Source of the DNA: Anaerolineales bacterium
GTDB lineage: Bacteria; Chloroflexota; Anaerolineae; Anaerolineales; Villigracilaceae
DNA: 64,000 bases
Direction: 5' to 3'
Assembly (NCBI GenBank): GCA_016932715.1
Contig: JAFGCG010000010.1
Coordinates: 1 to 64,000 of the forward strand
In this document: positions 42,087 to 50,289 of the stretch, one piece after another
How positions within the stretch are numbered: the stretch's first letter is position 1
How the letters are laid out: every line of letters begins with the position of its first letter
The notes under the pieces: generated by a model
Seen by the model: only the letters and a program-made list of their open reading frames with translations
Databases searched by the model: none
What the model was told of the DNA's origin: nothing
Position numbers and translations under genes: made by a program

Positions 42087-42187
42087 TTTCACCACCGAGT
42101 TTACGGCACTCTGCGAGTACTGCCGCTCCTTTGCGCGGCGTTCGCGAAGAGCACAGAGGCTCTTTTTATTGTCTTCTCCGTGGTGAA
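42087..42187. repeat. TTCACCAC...GTGGTGAA element between lutA and glgP
   Basis: The ends TTCACCACCGAG and CTCCGTGGTGAA are inverted. The inside holds GC-rich hairpins and AGCACAGAGGCTC. It resembles the CCACGAAGGACAC class. It fills the divergent promoter region. Confidence 0.65.
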
Positions 42188-42205
42188 CGAAATCAGAAAG
42201 TTTGG

Positions 42206-42211
42206 TATGAT
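42206..42211 (+). promoter_or_regulatory. Candidate leaderless -10 box for the glucan phosphorylase gene
   Basis: TATGAT ends 8 nt before the ATG at 42220, with TGAACG about 16 nt upstream and no Shine-Dalgarno. Confidence 0.4.
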
Positions 42212-42219
42212 TCTCTTTT

Positions 42220-44388
42220 ATGGACACATTTCGCACTAAATTACCCGATGGATTTGATTTACCTAAACGCCTTCAACGTCTCAGCGAGCTGGCGTACAAC
42301 CTGTGGTGGACGTGGGAGCCTGAAGCTGCGCGTCTTTTCGGCCGCCTGGATTATGACCTGTGGGGACGAATCGGACACAACCCGATTCGGCTGTTGCGTG
42401 AGATCGACCCTCAGCGTTTGAATCAGGCTGCGGAAGACAAGGAATACCTGGCAGTCTTCGATCATGTGTTTGGTCTCTTCGATGCTTACATGAATCAAAA
42501 GAAGACCTGGACAAGCCAAACCTATCCAGAATTGAACGGCAGGCCCATTGCCTATTTCTCGATGGAATTTGGCTTGCATGAAACCCTGCCTATCTACTCA
42601 GGCGGCCTGGGTGTGCTGGCTGGCGATCACTTGAAGGAAGCCAGCGACCTCGGTTTGCCGATCACGGGCGTTGGCTTTATGTATGCGGAAGGTTATTTCT
42701 CCCAGCGCATCGCGGAGGATGGCTGGCAGGATGCGATCAACAATACGCTCGATTTCAAGAACCTGCCTGCGCTGCCGGTACTGGATCATTCCGGCAGGCG
42801 TCTGTGCGTGGAGGTGGAATTCCCGGACCGGATCGTGTCTTTGGGATTGTGGGAGCTCCACATTGGGCGCATCCCGTTGTATCTGCTCGATTCGAACCTG
42901 GACCAGAATTCCGAGTCCGATCAACAATTGACCGCGCGCCTCTACTGGTCTGATCTGGACCGCCGCGTGATGCAGGAACTTCTGCTGGGCGTCGGCGGTG
43001 TCCGTGCCCTGCGCGCGCTGGGATATAACCCGTCTGTCTGGCACATGAACGAAGGTCACGCGGCGTTCCTGACGCTCGAACGCGCCCGGGAGCTGGTGGC
43101 TGGCGGCAGTACATTTGCAGAAGCCATCGAAAAAACGCGTGCGCAGAACGTCTTTACCACGCATACGCCTGTCCCGGCGGGGAATGATGAATTTCCGCTA
43201 TGGCTGATCGAAAAATATCTCGGAGCATTCTGGCCCCAACTGAATTTAACGCTCGATCAGTTCTTCGAGATTGCACGCCATCAAATGCCGCAGGGGGAAA
43301 CATTCAGCATGGGAATCCTTGCCCTGCGACATTCCGCCGGACGCAACGCCGTCTCTGAATTACATGGACGCGTGGCGCGCAGGATGTGGCACTTTCTCTG
43401 GAAGGAGAAAGAGGAAAGTGATGTGCCAATCACGCATGTCACGAACGGCGTGCATGTCTCCAACTGGATGGCGCGCCGCCTGATGAATCTGTTCTGTGAC
43501 TACCTGGGGGAGGATTGGTACGACCATCTGGATGAGCCCGACTTTTGGTCGAATATCGATGGTATTCCGGATGCGGATCTCTGGGCGGTGCGTCTGCACC
43601 TCAAACGGAAACTTGCCTTTTACATGCGCGAGCGCGTCCGTGACCGCTGGACGCAGGGCGGATTCCATCCGGTGCAGGTTGTCTCTTCCGGGGTGTTGAT
43701 CAACCCTTACGCGTTGACGATTGGCTTCGCGCGCCGCTTTGCCACCTACAAACGCGCCAGCCTGGTTCTGACGGATGTGGAGAGATTACTGCATATCATC
43801 AACCGCCCCAACATGCCGGTCCAGATCATCTTTGCAGGCAAGGCGCATCCCGCCGATGAACCCGGCAAGCAGTTGATCCAGCAGGTCTATCGCCAGGTCA
43901 AGCGCGCCGAGACCGGCGGACGGCTTGTTTTCCTCGAAGACTACGACATGAATCTGGCGCGTTATCTGGTCCAGGGTGTGGATGTGTGGCTGAACACCCC
44001 GCGCCGCCCCTACGAGGCGAGCGGCACCTCCGGCATGAAAGCTGCGCTCAACGGCGCGCTGAACTTCTCGGTGCTGGATGGCTGGTGGCGCGAAGCCTAC
44101 AATGGTTATAACGGCTGGGCGATTGGCGAAGACAGGGAGGCGGAATCACAAGGCATCCAGGACGCCCAGGATGCTGAAAGTTTGTATACGACTCTGGAAA
44201 ATGAGATCATTCCCCTGTATTACGACCGCGACCCGAAGGAGATCTCTCGCGAGTGGATGGCGCGTATGAAAAATTCCATGAAAACGAACATTCCTCAATT
44301 TTCCACGCGCAGAATGGTAAAGGATTATGTGAAAAGGTTGTATGTCCAGGCACTGCCCTCCATATCTGCCGAGGAGGGTAAACGGTAA
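42220..44388 (+). CDS. glgP: Alpha-glucan phosphorylase (GT35)
   Basis: The enzyme releases glucose-1-phosphate from glycogen or maltodextrin. At 722 residues it is of the shorter bacterial/Thermus type, with an N-terminal DUF3417 region (RLSELAYNLWWTWEPEA). Landmarks are AYFSMEFGLHETLPIYSGGL, VWHMNEGHAAFLTLERA, FTTHTPVPAGNDEF and the PLP lysine in EASGTSGMKAALNGALN (Lys about 607). No other glycogen gene is next to it. A convergent aminopeptidase gene follows after a large inverted repeat array. Confidence 0.95.
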   Translation: MDTFRTKLPDGFDLPKRLQRLSELAYNLWWTWEPEAARLFGRLDYDLWGRIGHNPIRLLREIDPQRLNQAAEDKEYLAVFDHVFGLFDAYMNQKKTWTSQTYPELNGRPIAYFSMEFGLHETLPIYSGGLGVLAGDHLKEASDLGLPITGVGFMYAEGYFSQRIAEDGWQDAINNTLDFKNLPALPVLDHSGRRLCVEVEFPDRIVSLGLWELHIGRIPLYLLDSNLDQNSESDQQLTARLYWSDLDRRVMQELLLGVGGVRALRALGYNPSVWHMNEGHAAFLTLERARELVAGGSTFAEAIEKTRAQNVFTTHTPVPAGNDEFPLWLIEKYLGAFWPQLNLTLDQFFEIARHQMPQGETFSMGILALRHSAGRNAVSELHGRVARRMWHFLWKEKEESDVPITHVTNGVHVSNWMARRLMNLFCDYLGEDWYDHLDEPDFWSNIDGIPDADLWAVRLHLKRKLAFYMRERVRDRWTQGGFHPVQVVSSGVLINPYALTIGFARRFATYKRASLVLTDVERLLHIINRPNMPVQIIFAGKAHPADEPGKQLIQQVYRQVKRAETGGRLVFLEDYDMNLARYLVQGVDVWLNTPRRPYEASGTSGMKAALNGALNFSVLDGWWREAYNGYNGWAIGEDREAESQGIQDAQDAESLYTTLENEIIPLYYDRDPKEISREWMARMKNSMKTNIPQFSTRRMVKDYVKRLYVQALPSISAEEGKR

Positions 44389-44410
44389 GGTGATTGATAG
44401 ATCTGGGGGA

Positions 44411-44569
44411 TGTATTAGTAGGTAGCGAGTAGACAGGTAGCAAGTAGGCAGGTAGACAGGTAGACAGGTAGCAAGTAAACAAGTAAACAAGAAAGCTTTT
44501 TGGAATACCCGCAAGGCTTTCTTGTTTACCTGATCCCTGTTTACCTGTCTACTTTATCCCTGCCTACTT
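44411..44569. repeat. Large inverted micro-repeat array between glgP and the aminopeptidase gene
   Basis: About 70 nt of GTAGACAGGTAGCAAGTA-type units are followed by a core hairpin (AAGAAAGC/GCTTTCTT) and about 50 nt of inverted units CTTGTTTACCTGATCC. The whole can form one long imperfect hairpin, perhaps a bidirectional terminator. The aminopeptidase TAG stop (44564-44566) lies in the last unit. Confidence 0.85.
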
Positions 44570-45691
44570 TTCCCCGAACACAAATTCCCCATTCTTATAG
44601 AACAACTCACCGTCCACCAGGATATCGGAATCTGTGCGCATGTCGCAGATCATGTCCCAGTGGATGGCGGACTTGTTGTGCGAACCCGTTTCGGGGTAGC
44701 CCGCGCCGAGCGCCATGTGGAATGTCCCGCCGATCTTTTCATCGAAGAGGATGTTGCCTGTGAACCTATTGATGTCGGTGTTCGTGCCGATGGCAAACTC
44801 GCCCAGGTAGCGGGAGCCCGCATCGGATTCGAGCATCTTGAGCAGATAATCCTGATTTTTTTCGGCGTTTGCCCGGTCTACGCGCCCGCGATTGAACGTC
44901 AGTTCTGCGCCCTCCACAGCCACGCCGCCATAGATCGCGGGATAGGTGAACTTCACCCAGCCATTGGCTGAGTCTTCGACGGGCCCCGTGAAGATTTCAC
45001 CATCAGGCATGTTGAAGAGCCCGACCGAGTTCATGAACTTGCGATCCAGAACGGAAAGCGTCAGATCGACATTGGGTCCGCGCAGGACGACCTGATGCCT
45101 GCCAGCCAGCCAGTCGATCGCTTTTTGCTGGTCCACCGCGGTGTTCTTCCAATAAGTAATCGGATCGTCCTCCTGTGCATGGACCGCGCCGAAGACAAAA
45201 TCTTCATACTCTTTGAGGCTCATGCTCGCGTCCTGAGCGTATGCGTCTGTGGGGTAGAGGGTGGTGACCCATTTGAACTTGCCCTCCGCCCCCCGCCGCA
45301 TTTGTGATTCTGTGATCGGACTCAGCGCTCTCCCTCGCCGCTGGACTTTGGCGGGATCGATGTTCGTGGTGCCGTGCGTATTCGTCGCCGAGTGGATGCG
45401 GATGCGGCTTTCGAATTGATCGTAGGCAATCTTGTAAAAGGTGGGAATAAAATCGAGCTGCGCATCCTTTGCGTAGGTCAGGTGGAACTCATCCTGGCTG
45501 AATGGCAGCATGCCTGGCAGGGCAACCAGCGGTTCGGGATGACCGCCCTTTTCCAGGATTTGAATATACAGCTCCCGCACCAGGGGTTCGGCGGCGGTGG
45601 TCGCTTCGATCAGGACACGGTCGCCTGGCACGATACGCGCGGAATGCTCGACCAGGATTTTTGCGAATTTTGCAACACGGGGATCAGCCAC
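44564..45691 (-). CDS. M29 family aminopeptidase
   Basis: This metallo-aminopeptidase (AmpS/thermophilic type) has 375 residues. Metal ligands of the family are visible: Glu in RYLGEFAIGTN, Glu and His in DEKIGGTFHMALGAGYPET, and His/Asp in SAIHWDMICDMR. It releases N-terminal residues with Co or Zn. The start is GTG at 45691 behind AGGAG. Its stop codon is within the inverted array downstream. Confidence 0.92.
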   Translation of the reverse strand: MADPRVAKFAKILVEHSARIVPGDRVLIEATTAAEPLVRELYIQILEKGGHPEPLVALPGMLPFSQDEFHLTYAKDAQLDFIPTFYKIAYDQFESRIRIHSATNTHGTTNIDPAKVQRRGRALSPITESQMRRGAEGKFKWVTTLYPTDAYAQDASMSLKEYEDFVFGAVHAQEDDPITYWKNTAVDQQKAIDWLAGRHQVVLRGPNVDLTLSVLDRKFMNSVGLFNMPDGEIFTGPVEDSANGWVKFTYPAIYGGVAVEGAELTFNRGRVDRANAEKNQDYLLKMLESDAGSRYLGEFAIGTNTDINRFTGNILFDEKIGGTFHMALGAGYPETGSHNKSAIHWDMICDMRTDSDILVDGELFYKNGEFVFGEK

Positions 45692-45776
45692 AGAATTACT
45701 CCTGTTTTGTCATGGATGACTTGGATTATATCATTTACACTTCGAGTATACTTTTGCCTTGCCGTACGTTCCCTGG

Positions 45777-45824
45777 CAAAATTACTAAATCAGCAAGTCA
45801 CCAAATCGGCAAATCAGCAAATCA
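45777..45824. repeat. Micro-repeat replacing the leader of the bi-domain oxidoreductase gene
   Basis: Units of the form AAATCAGCAAGTCACC/AAATCGGCAAATCAGC run up to two bases before the ATG at 45826. No Shine-Dalgarno can be placed. Confidence 0.75.
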
Positions 45825-45825
45825 T

Positions 45826-47970
45826 ATGAAACAACTCCTCCAAAACATTAAAAACGGAAAATCCAGCGTTGAGGATGTGCCCATCCCGACCCCGCGCGAG
45901 GGCCAGGCGCTCGTCAAAGTGGAGGCAAGCCTGGTCTCGGCGGGGACCGAGCGCATGGTGGTCGAATTCGCGGAGAAGAGTCTGGTTGGCAAGGCGCGCT
46001 CCCGCCCCGATCTTGTCAGGCAGGTGCTGGACAAAGCGCGGCGTGAAGGGCTGATCAGCACGGCGCAGGCTGCATTCAATCGTCTTGACCAGCCAATGGC
46101 GTTGGGGTATTCGTCGGCTGGCACGATCGTTACACTCGGACAGAAAATGGAGGGGTTCAAAGTCGGTCAGCGCGTGGCCTGCGCGGGCGGGGGCTATGCC
46201 GTCCATGCGGAATACAACGTGGTGCCGCGCAATCTGCTGACCCCGCTTCCCAAAAATGTGGATTTCGAATCAGCCGCCTTCACAACGCTTGGAGCGATCG
46301 CCTTGCATGGATTCCGCCTGGCGGAGCCGCAGATCGGCGAAAACGTCGCGATCATTGGCATGGGACTCCTGGGGCTGTTGACCGCCCAGATCGCGGCCGT
46401 GGCGGGATGCAACCTCCTCGGCATCGATGTCGATCCGGCGCGCGTCGATCTCGCCTCCTCTCTCGGACTTCGAGCGGTCCGCCGCGACCAGGCCGTGGAC
46501 GCCTCTGCCGCGTTCACCCTCAGCCGCGGCTGCGACGTGATCCTGATCTGCGCCGACACCGCCTCGAACGATCCGGTCGAACTGGCGGGCGTCCTGGCGC
46601 GTGACCGGGCGCGCGTCGTCGCGACCGGTGCGGTGGGACTGGCATTCCCGCGCAAGATCTACTACGAAAAGGAAATTTCCTTCATCAACTCGCGTTCGTA
46701 TGGACCGGGTCGTTATGATTCGGACTACGAAGAAAGTGGAAACGACTATCCCATCGGCTACGTGCGCTGGACCGAGGGTCGCAACTTCGAAGCCGTCGTT
46801 GATTTGATAGCGAAGGGCCAGTTAAACGTAAAGCCATTGATCACCCATCGTTTCCCGATCGAGCAGGCGACGAAGGCATATGAAGTGATTACGGGGAAAA
46901 AGAAGGAAAAGTTCCTCGGCGTGCTGCTTACTTATCCGGAAGGAAAGAGGAAAGAGGAAAGAAGGATCGACTTTCCTTCAGTTGTCAGTCGTCAGTCGTC
47001 AGTCGTCAGTCTGGGCGTCCTGGGTGCCGGGATGTTCGCCAACTCTGTTCTCCTGCCTGCCATCAAAAAAGCCGGTGACATCCGGTTGGTTGGCATCGCA
47101 TCCTCCGGCGGACTCCACGCCCAGCATTCAGGAAAGAAATTTGGTTTCAAGTACGCGACCTCCAACGAGGATGAGATCATCAACGACCCGAATATCAACA
47201 CGATTGCCATTCTCACTCGTCATGACACACATGCTGAATTGGTCGTCAAAGCCTTGAAGGCAGGGAAGCATGTCTTTGTGGAAAAGCCGCTTGCGATCAA
47301 CAGCGCTCAGCTTTCAGCAGTTAGCGAACAGCTAAGCGCTAATCGCCAATCGCTAATCGCTGTCGGCTTCAACCGTCGTTTTGCCCCTCTCGCTCAAACT
47401 CTTTCCTCTTTCCTCTTTAATCGTACCGAACCTATGCATATCCACTACCGCGTCAACGCGGGATTGATCCCTCTCAACCATTGGACGCAGGACCCCGAGA
47501 TTGGCGGCGGACGGATCATTGGCGAAGGCTGTCACTTCGTGGATTTCATCACATTCCTCGTCGGCGCGCCTCCCGTCTCCGTGACCGCGCACGCGCTGCC
47601 GGATCGTGGCAAATATCGCCAGGACAATGTCTCCATGACCTTCACCTTCCCGGATGGCTCCCTCGGCGTCGTGGACTATCTTGCTAACGGCGACAAGTCC
47701 TTTCCCAAGGAACGGGTTGAAGTATTTTGTGGGGGACGGGTCGCGGTGCTGGATGATTATGTTTCGCTGCAAACGATCCATGATGGAAAGAAGAAAGAGG
47801 AAAGAGGCGCGCAGAACAAGGGCTGGGTGGAGGAGTGGAAGGTCTTTGCCAGAGCGATCCATGGAGGCGGCGCGCCGCCGATTCCCTATGAGCAATTAAT
47901 CGGCGTGACGAAGGCTACGTTCGCGGCGGTGGAGTCGCTTCGCCTGGGCAGCTCAACCTCAGTAAAATAA
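45826..47970 (+). CDS. Bi-domain oxidoreductase: zinc-less ADH-like plus Gfo/Idh/MocA
   Basis: The 714-residue protein fuses a medium-chain dehydrogenase-like half (about 1-365; SLVSAGTERMVVEFAEKSLV, Rossmann IIGMGLLGLL) to a Gfo/Idh/MocA half (about 390-714; SLGVLGAGMFANSVLL, VEKPLAIN). Such fusions occur in polysaccharide or nucleotide-sugar loci. Four repeat tracts are translated: the interdomain linker (KRKEERRIDFPSVVSRQSSV), the stretch after VEKPLAINS, LSSFLFN, and KKKEERGA. A fifth lies just upstream. The true start is at 45826, since upstream codons are repeat sequence and overlap the divergent gene. Confidence 0.88.
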   Translation: MKQLLQNIKNGKSSVEDVPIPTPREGQALVKVEASLVSAGTERMVVEFAEKSLVGKARSRPDLVRQVLDKARREGLISTAQAAFNRLDQPMALGYSSAGTIVTLGQKMEGFKVGQRVACAGGGYAVHAEYNVVPRNLLTPLPKNVDFESAAFTTLGAIALHGFRLAEPQIGENVAIIGMGLLGLLTAQIAAVAGCNLLGIDVDPARVDLASSLGLRAVRRDQAVDASAAFTLSRGCDVILICADTASNDPVELAGVLARDRARVVATGAVGLAFPRKIYYEKEISFINSRSYGPGRYDSDYEESGNDYPIGYVRWTEGRNFEAVVDLIAKGQLNVKPLITHRFPIEQATKAYEVITGKKKEKFLGVLLTYPEGKRKEERRIDFPSVVSRQSSVVSLGVLGAGMFANSVLLPAIKKAGDIRLVGIASSGGLHAQHSGKKFGFKYATSNEDEIINDPNINTIAILTRHDTHAELVVKALKAGKHVFVEKPLAINSAQLSAVSEQLSANRQSLIAVGFNRRFAPLAQTLSSFLFNRTEPMHIHYRVNAGLIPLNHWTQDPEIGGGRIIGEGCHFVDFITFLVGAPPVSVTAHALPDRGKYRQDNVSMTFTFPDGSLGVVDYLANGDKSFPKERVEVFCGGRVAVLDDYVSLQTIHDGKKKEERGAQNKGWVEEWKVFARAIHGGGAPPIPYEQLIGVTKATFAAVESLRLGSSTSVK
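46939..47011. repeat. Two micro-repeat types in the interdomain linker
   Basis: GGAAAGAGGAAAGAGGAAAG is followed by its partial inverse CTTTCCTT and then by four CAGTCGT units. It is read in frame and may have created or lengthened the linker between the two enzyme halves. Confidence 0.8.
47300..47363. repeat. Inverted micro-repeat inside the MocA domain
   Basis: CAGCTTTCAGCAGTTAGCG and AGCGCTAATCGCCAATCGC are degenerate inverted units. They encode about 20 Ser/Gln/Ala/Leu-rich residues immediately after the conserved EKPLA motif. Confidence 0.75.
47396..47419. repeat. CTTTCCT micro-repeat in the MocA domain
   Basis: Degenerate CTCTTTCCTCTTTCCTC units are the inverse of the GGAAAGA type, in frame. 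Confidence 0.6.
47784..47808. repeat. GGAAAGA micro-repeat near the oxidoreductase C-terminus
   Basis: GGAAAGAAGAAAGAGGAAAG is translated as GKKKEERG. It may pair with the inverse tract at 47396-47419. Confidence 0.65.
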
Positions 47971-47981
47971 TAGAGGCAGAC

Positions 47982-48986
47982 ATGAACATCCGAACGAGGC
48001 TCTTTTTAGCCTTTCTCCTCCTGGTGGTGTTGCCGCTGGCTGTCGTCAGCTCTGTCGGCTTGAATGCCATCGAACGCGTCAGCGAGTTGACCATGGTGGA
48101 AAGCGTGCAGCAGATGAAGGAACTGGGGGAAACGGCCATCCGGCAGAAAGCGCTCGATGTGGCGGCGCAGGTCCAGTTGTATTTCGAGGCGCATCCGGAA
48201 TTGTTATCCAGTACCGCGGACATGGTGGCAGATAAAGAATTGGCAGGGATCGCAGTCCAGCCTGTGGGCAAGACAGGCTACACCGCGCTTTACGATTCCA
48301 AAGGAATTACATGGTTCCATTCCAATCCGGCATTGGTTGGACAGGACATGCATATGCTTGCAGCCACCCTGCCCGAGTTTTGGGCGATTTTCGACGCCAG
48401 CCTGGATGGAACGGTGGTCGGTTCCTATTACCTTTGGAAAGATGCGGATGGTTCCCTGCGCGAGAAATACATGGAGTGTGTCCCTGTGCAAAACACACCC
48501 TTCCGCATTGCTGCCACGACCTATATCGATGAATTCTACGCGCCCATAAACGATACGCAGGAAAAAGCGCTCTCCATCTTTCGACAAACGCGCATGCAGA
48601 CGTTTGCTGCGATCGCGGCTGTGACCGCCCTGGCGCTGTTGATCGCGATCTGGCTCTCGTCCCACATCAGCCGCCCCGTCGCCTCCGTGATCGCGGCGTC
48701 CAAAGCTGTCGAGGTGGGGCACTTCTCATCTGTGGATCTGCGCGAGGTGGAGAAAAGGAAAGACGAACTTGGCGGCCTGGCGCGCGTCTTTTCCCGGATG
48801 GCAGAGCAGGTGCAGAGCCGGGAGGCAAACTTGAAGGAGGAAGTCAGAGAACTTCAAGTCAAGATCAACCTGTTCATCCAGATCGACGAGGAGCGCAAAG
48901 AAATGCAGGTGCGGGAGATCACCGAATCGGAATACTTCGATAGACTGCGCCAGCGCATTCAAATCCTGCGTGGGAAAAGGAAATAG
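47982..48986 (+). CDS. Cache-HAMP membrane sensor lacking an output domain
   Basis: The 334-residue protein has TM1 (about 7-27), an extracytoplasmic Cache-type sensor (about 35-205, GKTGYTALYDSKGITWFHSN), TM2 (about 207-227), HAMP (SSHISRPVASVIAASKAVE and onward) and a C-terminal coiled coil. No kinase, GGDEF or receptor domain follows, so it may act by pairing with a separate partner. The next gene, 12 nt downstream, is a methyltransferase. The ligand is unknown. Confidence 0.8.
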   Translation: MNIRTRLFLAFLLLVVLPLAVVSSVGLNAIERVSELTMVESVQQMKELGETAIRQKALDVAAQVQLYFEAHPELLSSTADMVADKELAGIAVQPVGKTGYTALYDSKGITWFHSNPALVGQDMHMLAATLPEFWAIFDASLDGTVVGSYYLWKDADGSLREKYMECVPVQNTPFRIAATTYIDEFYAPINDTQEKALSIFRQTRMQTFAAIAAVTALALLIAIWLSSHISRPVASVIAASKAVEVGHFSSVDLREVEKRKDELGGLARVFSRMAEQVQSREANLKEEVRELQVKINLFIQIDEERKEMQVREITESEYFDRLRQRIQILRGKRK

Positions 48987-48998
48987 GGATACCGCTGC

Positions 48999-49550
48999 AT
49001 GAACTCACACTTTGACTTAATTGCACGGTTCTATGATCGTGTCATACCCTTTGTACGGCTCGAGCAGGTGCTCCGGGTGTTGGATCTTCCTCGGGCGGCT
49101 AGCCTTCTGGATGCAGGTGGTGGGACGGGACGCGTGGCTGAAGCGCTCCGCCCACATCTGGATTGGGTCGTTGTCGCGGATGTCTCACGGGAGATGCTTG
49201 CTCAGGCGCACCAAAGAGATCTGGTTGTGACATCCACCGCGACAGAGCATTTGCCTTTCCCTGATGGTACGTTCGACCGCGTCCTGATGGTAGACGCCCT
49301 GCATCATGTGGCGGACCAGGCGCAGACGATCCGCGAGTTGTACCGCGTCCTCAAAGTGGGAGGCCGGCTGGTGATTGACGAGCCGGACGTTCGTACCTTC
49401 TCGGTCAAATTGCTCGCGCTGGCTGAAAAGCTGGCGCTCATGCGCAGTCATTTCCTTGCCCCGCCGCAGATCGCGCGCCTCTTCCCTTCCGAAGCCAGGG
49501 TCAGGATCGAGACCGAAGAATATACAGCCTGGGTGATCGCAGAAAAGTGA
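48999..49550 (+). CDS. UbiE/MenG-like SAM-dependent methyltransferase
   Basis: The 183-residue protein has SAM motif I SLLDAGGGTGRVAEAL (residues about 32-47), TATEHLPFPDGTFDRVLMVD and ELYRVLKVGGRLVIDEPD. It is shorter than typical UbiE (about 230). It is probably a quinone or small-molecule C-methylase, but the substrate is unproven. It follows the sensor gene closely. Confidence 0.82.
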   Translation: MNSHFDLIARFYDRVIPFVRLEQVLRVLDLPRAASLLDAGGGTGRVAEALRPHLDWVVVADVSREMLAQAHQRDLVVTSTATEHLPFPDGTFDRVLMVDALHHVADQAQTIRELYRVLKVGGRLVIDEPDVRTFSVKLLALAEKLALMRSHFLAPPQIARLFPSEARVRIETEEYTAWVIAEK

Positions 49551-49641
49551 CTGGCTCGCACTCCGCCAATTAAGCCTATAATGGAATAGTGCACGCGTTC
49601 GTTTACAACCTGATACGTGATACCTGACACCGGAGCACTCT

Positions 49642-50100
49642 ATGCGAATTCGCGCTGGCATCGTACTCATCAAAGATAACAAGGTCGCGCTGATCGAACG
49701 TCACCGCGCGGGATTGGACTACTTTGTCTTCCCCGGCGGCGGCGTGGACGAGGGCGAATCGCCTGAGGGGGCAGCCATCCGTGAGGCGCTGGAAGAATTG
49801 GGTATCGAGATTGCCATCAAACAAAAAGTGGCGGAAGTGCAGCTGGGCAGGAGAAGCCGGCAAATCTATTTTCTGGTCGAGCAAACCGGCGGCGAGTTTG
49901 GAACAGGGAAAGGCGAAGAATTTACAGATTCAGACCCCGATCACCCTCAACAAGGGACTTACATCCCGATTTGGATGCCCATTGACGAGTTGCCGCAGTA
50001 TACGAACATATATCCTGCCGATGTGTCGAGGCTGGTGGTCAAGTCTGTGAAGGAAGGCTGGCTGCCGGATCCCATTCGCACATTTGAAGAACCAAAATGA
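49642..50100 (+). CDS. Nudix hydrolase
   Basis: The 152-residue hydrolase of nucleoside diphosphate derivatives has the full Nudix box from Gly in GGGVDEGESPEGAAI through REALEELGIEI. It begins MRIRAGIVLIKDNKVALIER. The substrate is unknown. GGAG precedes the ATG. A terminator follows at 50185. Confidence 0.9.
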   Translation: MRIRAGIVLIKDNKVALIERHRAGLDYFVFPGGGVDEGESPEGAAIREALEELGIEIAIKQKVAEVQLGRRSRQIYFLVEQTGGEFGTGKGEEFTDSDPDHPQQGTYIPIWMPIDELPQYTNIYPADVSRLVVKSVKEGWLPDPIRTFEEPK

Positions 50101-50184
50101 AAGCCACTCCTGTTGAGACAGGTAAAAAAGGGAGGGAAGGTCCGATTAATACAGGGGGAGAGAAAAAGTAAGAAGTGAGAAGCA

Positions 50185-50219
50185 GGAAGGTTGAGAGGCA
50201 CTCAGCCTTCTTTTATTTT
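50185..50219 (+). terminator. Intrinsic terminator downstream of the Nudix gene
   Basis: The stem GGAAGGTTGAG/CTCAGCCTTC, with one bulge and a 5-nt loop, is followed by TTTTATTTT. Confidence 0.8.
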
Positions 50220-50289
50220 GCGGAACTTTCCGGGCTCTCCATCGTCAATCGATTAACGCCGATACAACAATCTTTCTCACGGAGGAAAA

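Noticed and set aside
44411-44569. CRISPR array
   Set aside because: Units are 7-10 nt, degenerate and arranged in inverted halves without equal spacers. No cas gene is near.
45502-45825. Longer start for the bi-domain oxidoreductase
   Set aside because: The extra residues overlap the divergent aminopeptidase gene and are partly encoded by a micro-repeat. MKQLLQN at 45826 starts the family homology.
49577-49582. Promoter for the Nudix gene from a TATAAT box
   Set aside because: There is no acceptable -35 at 16-18 nt and no extended -10, and the box is 60 nt from the ATG. Cotranscription with the upstream gene is equally likely.
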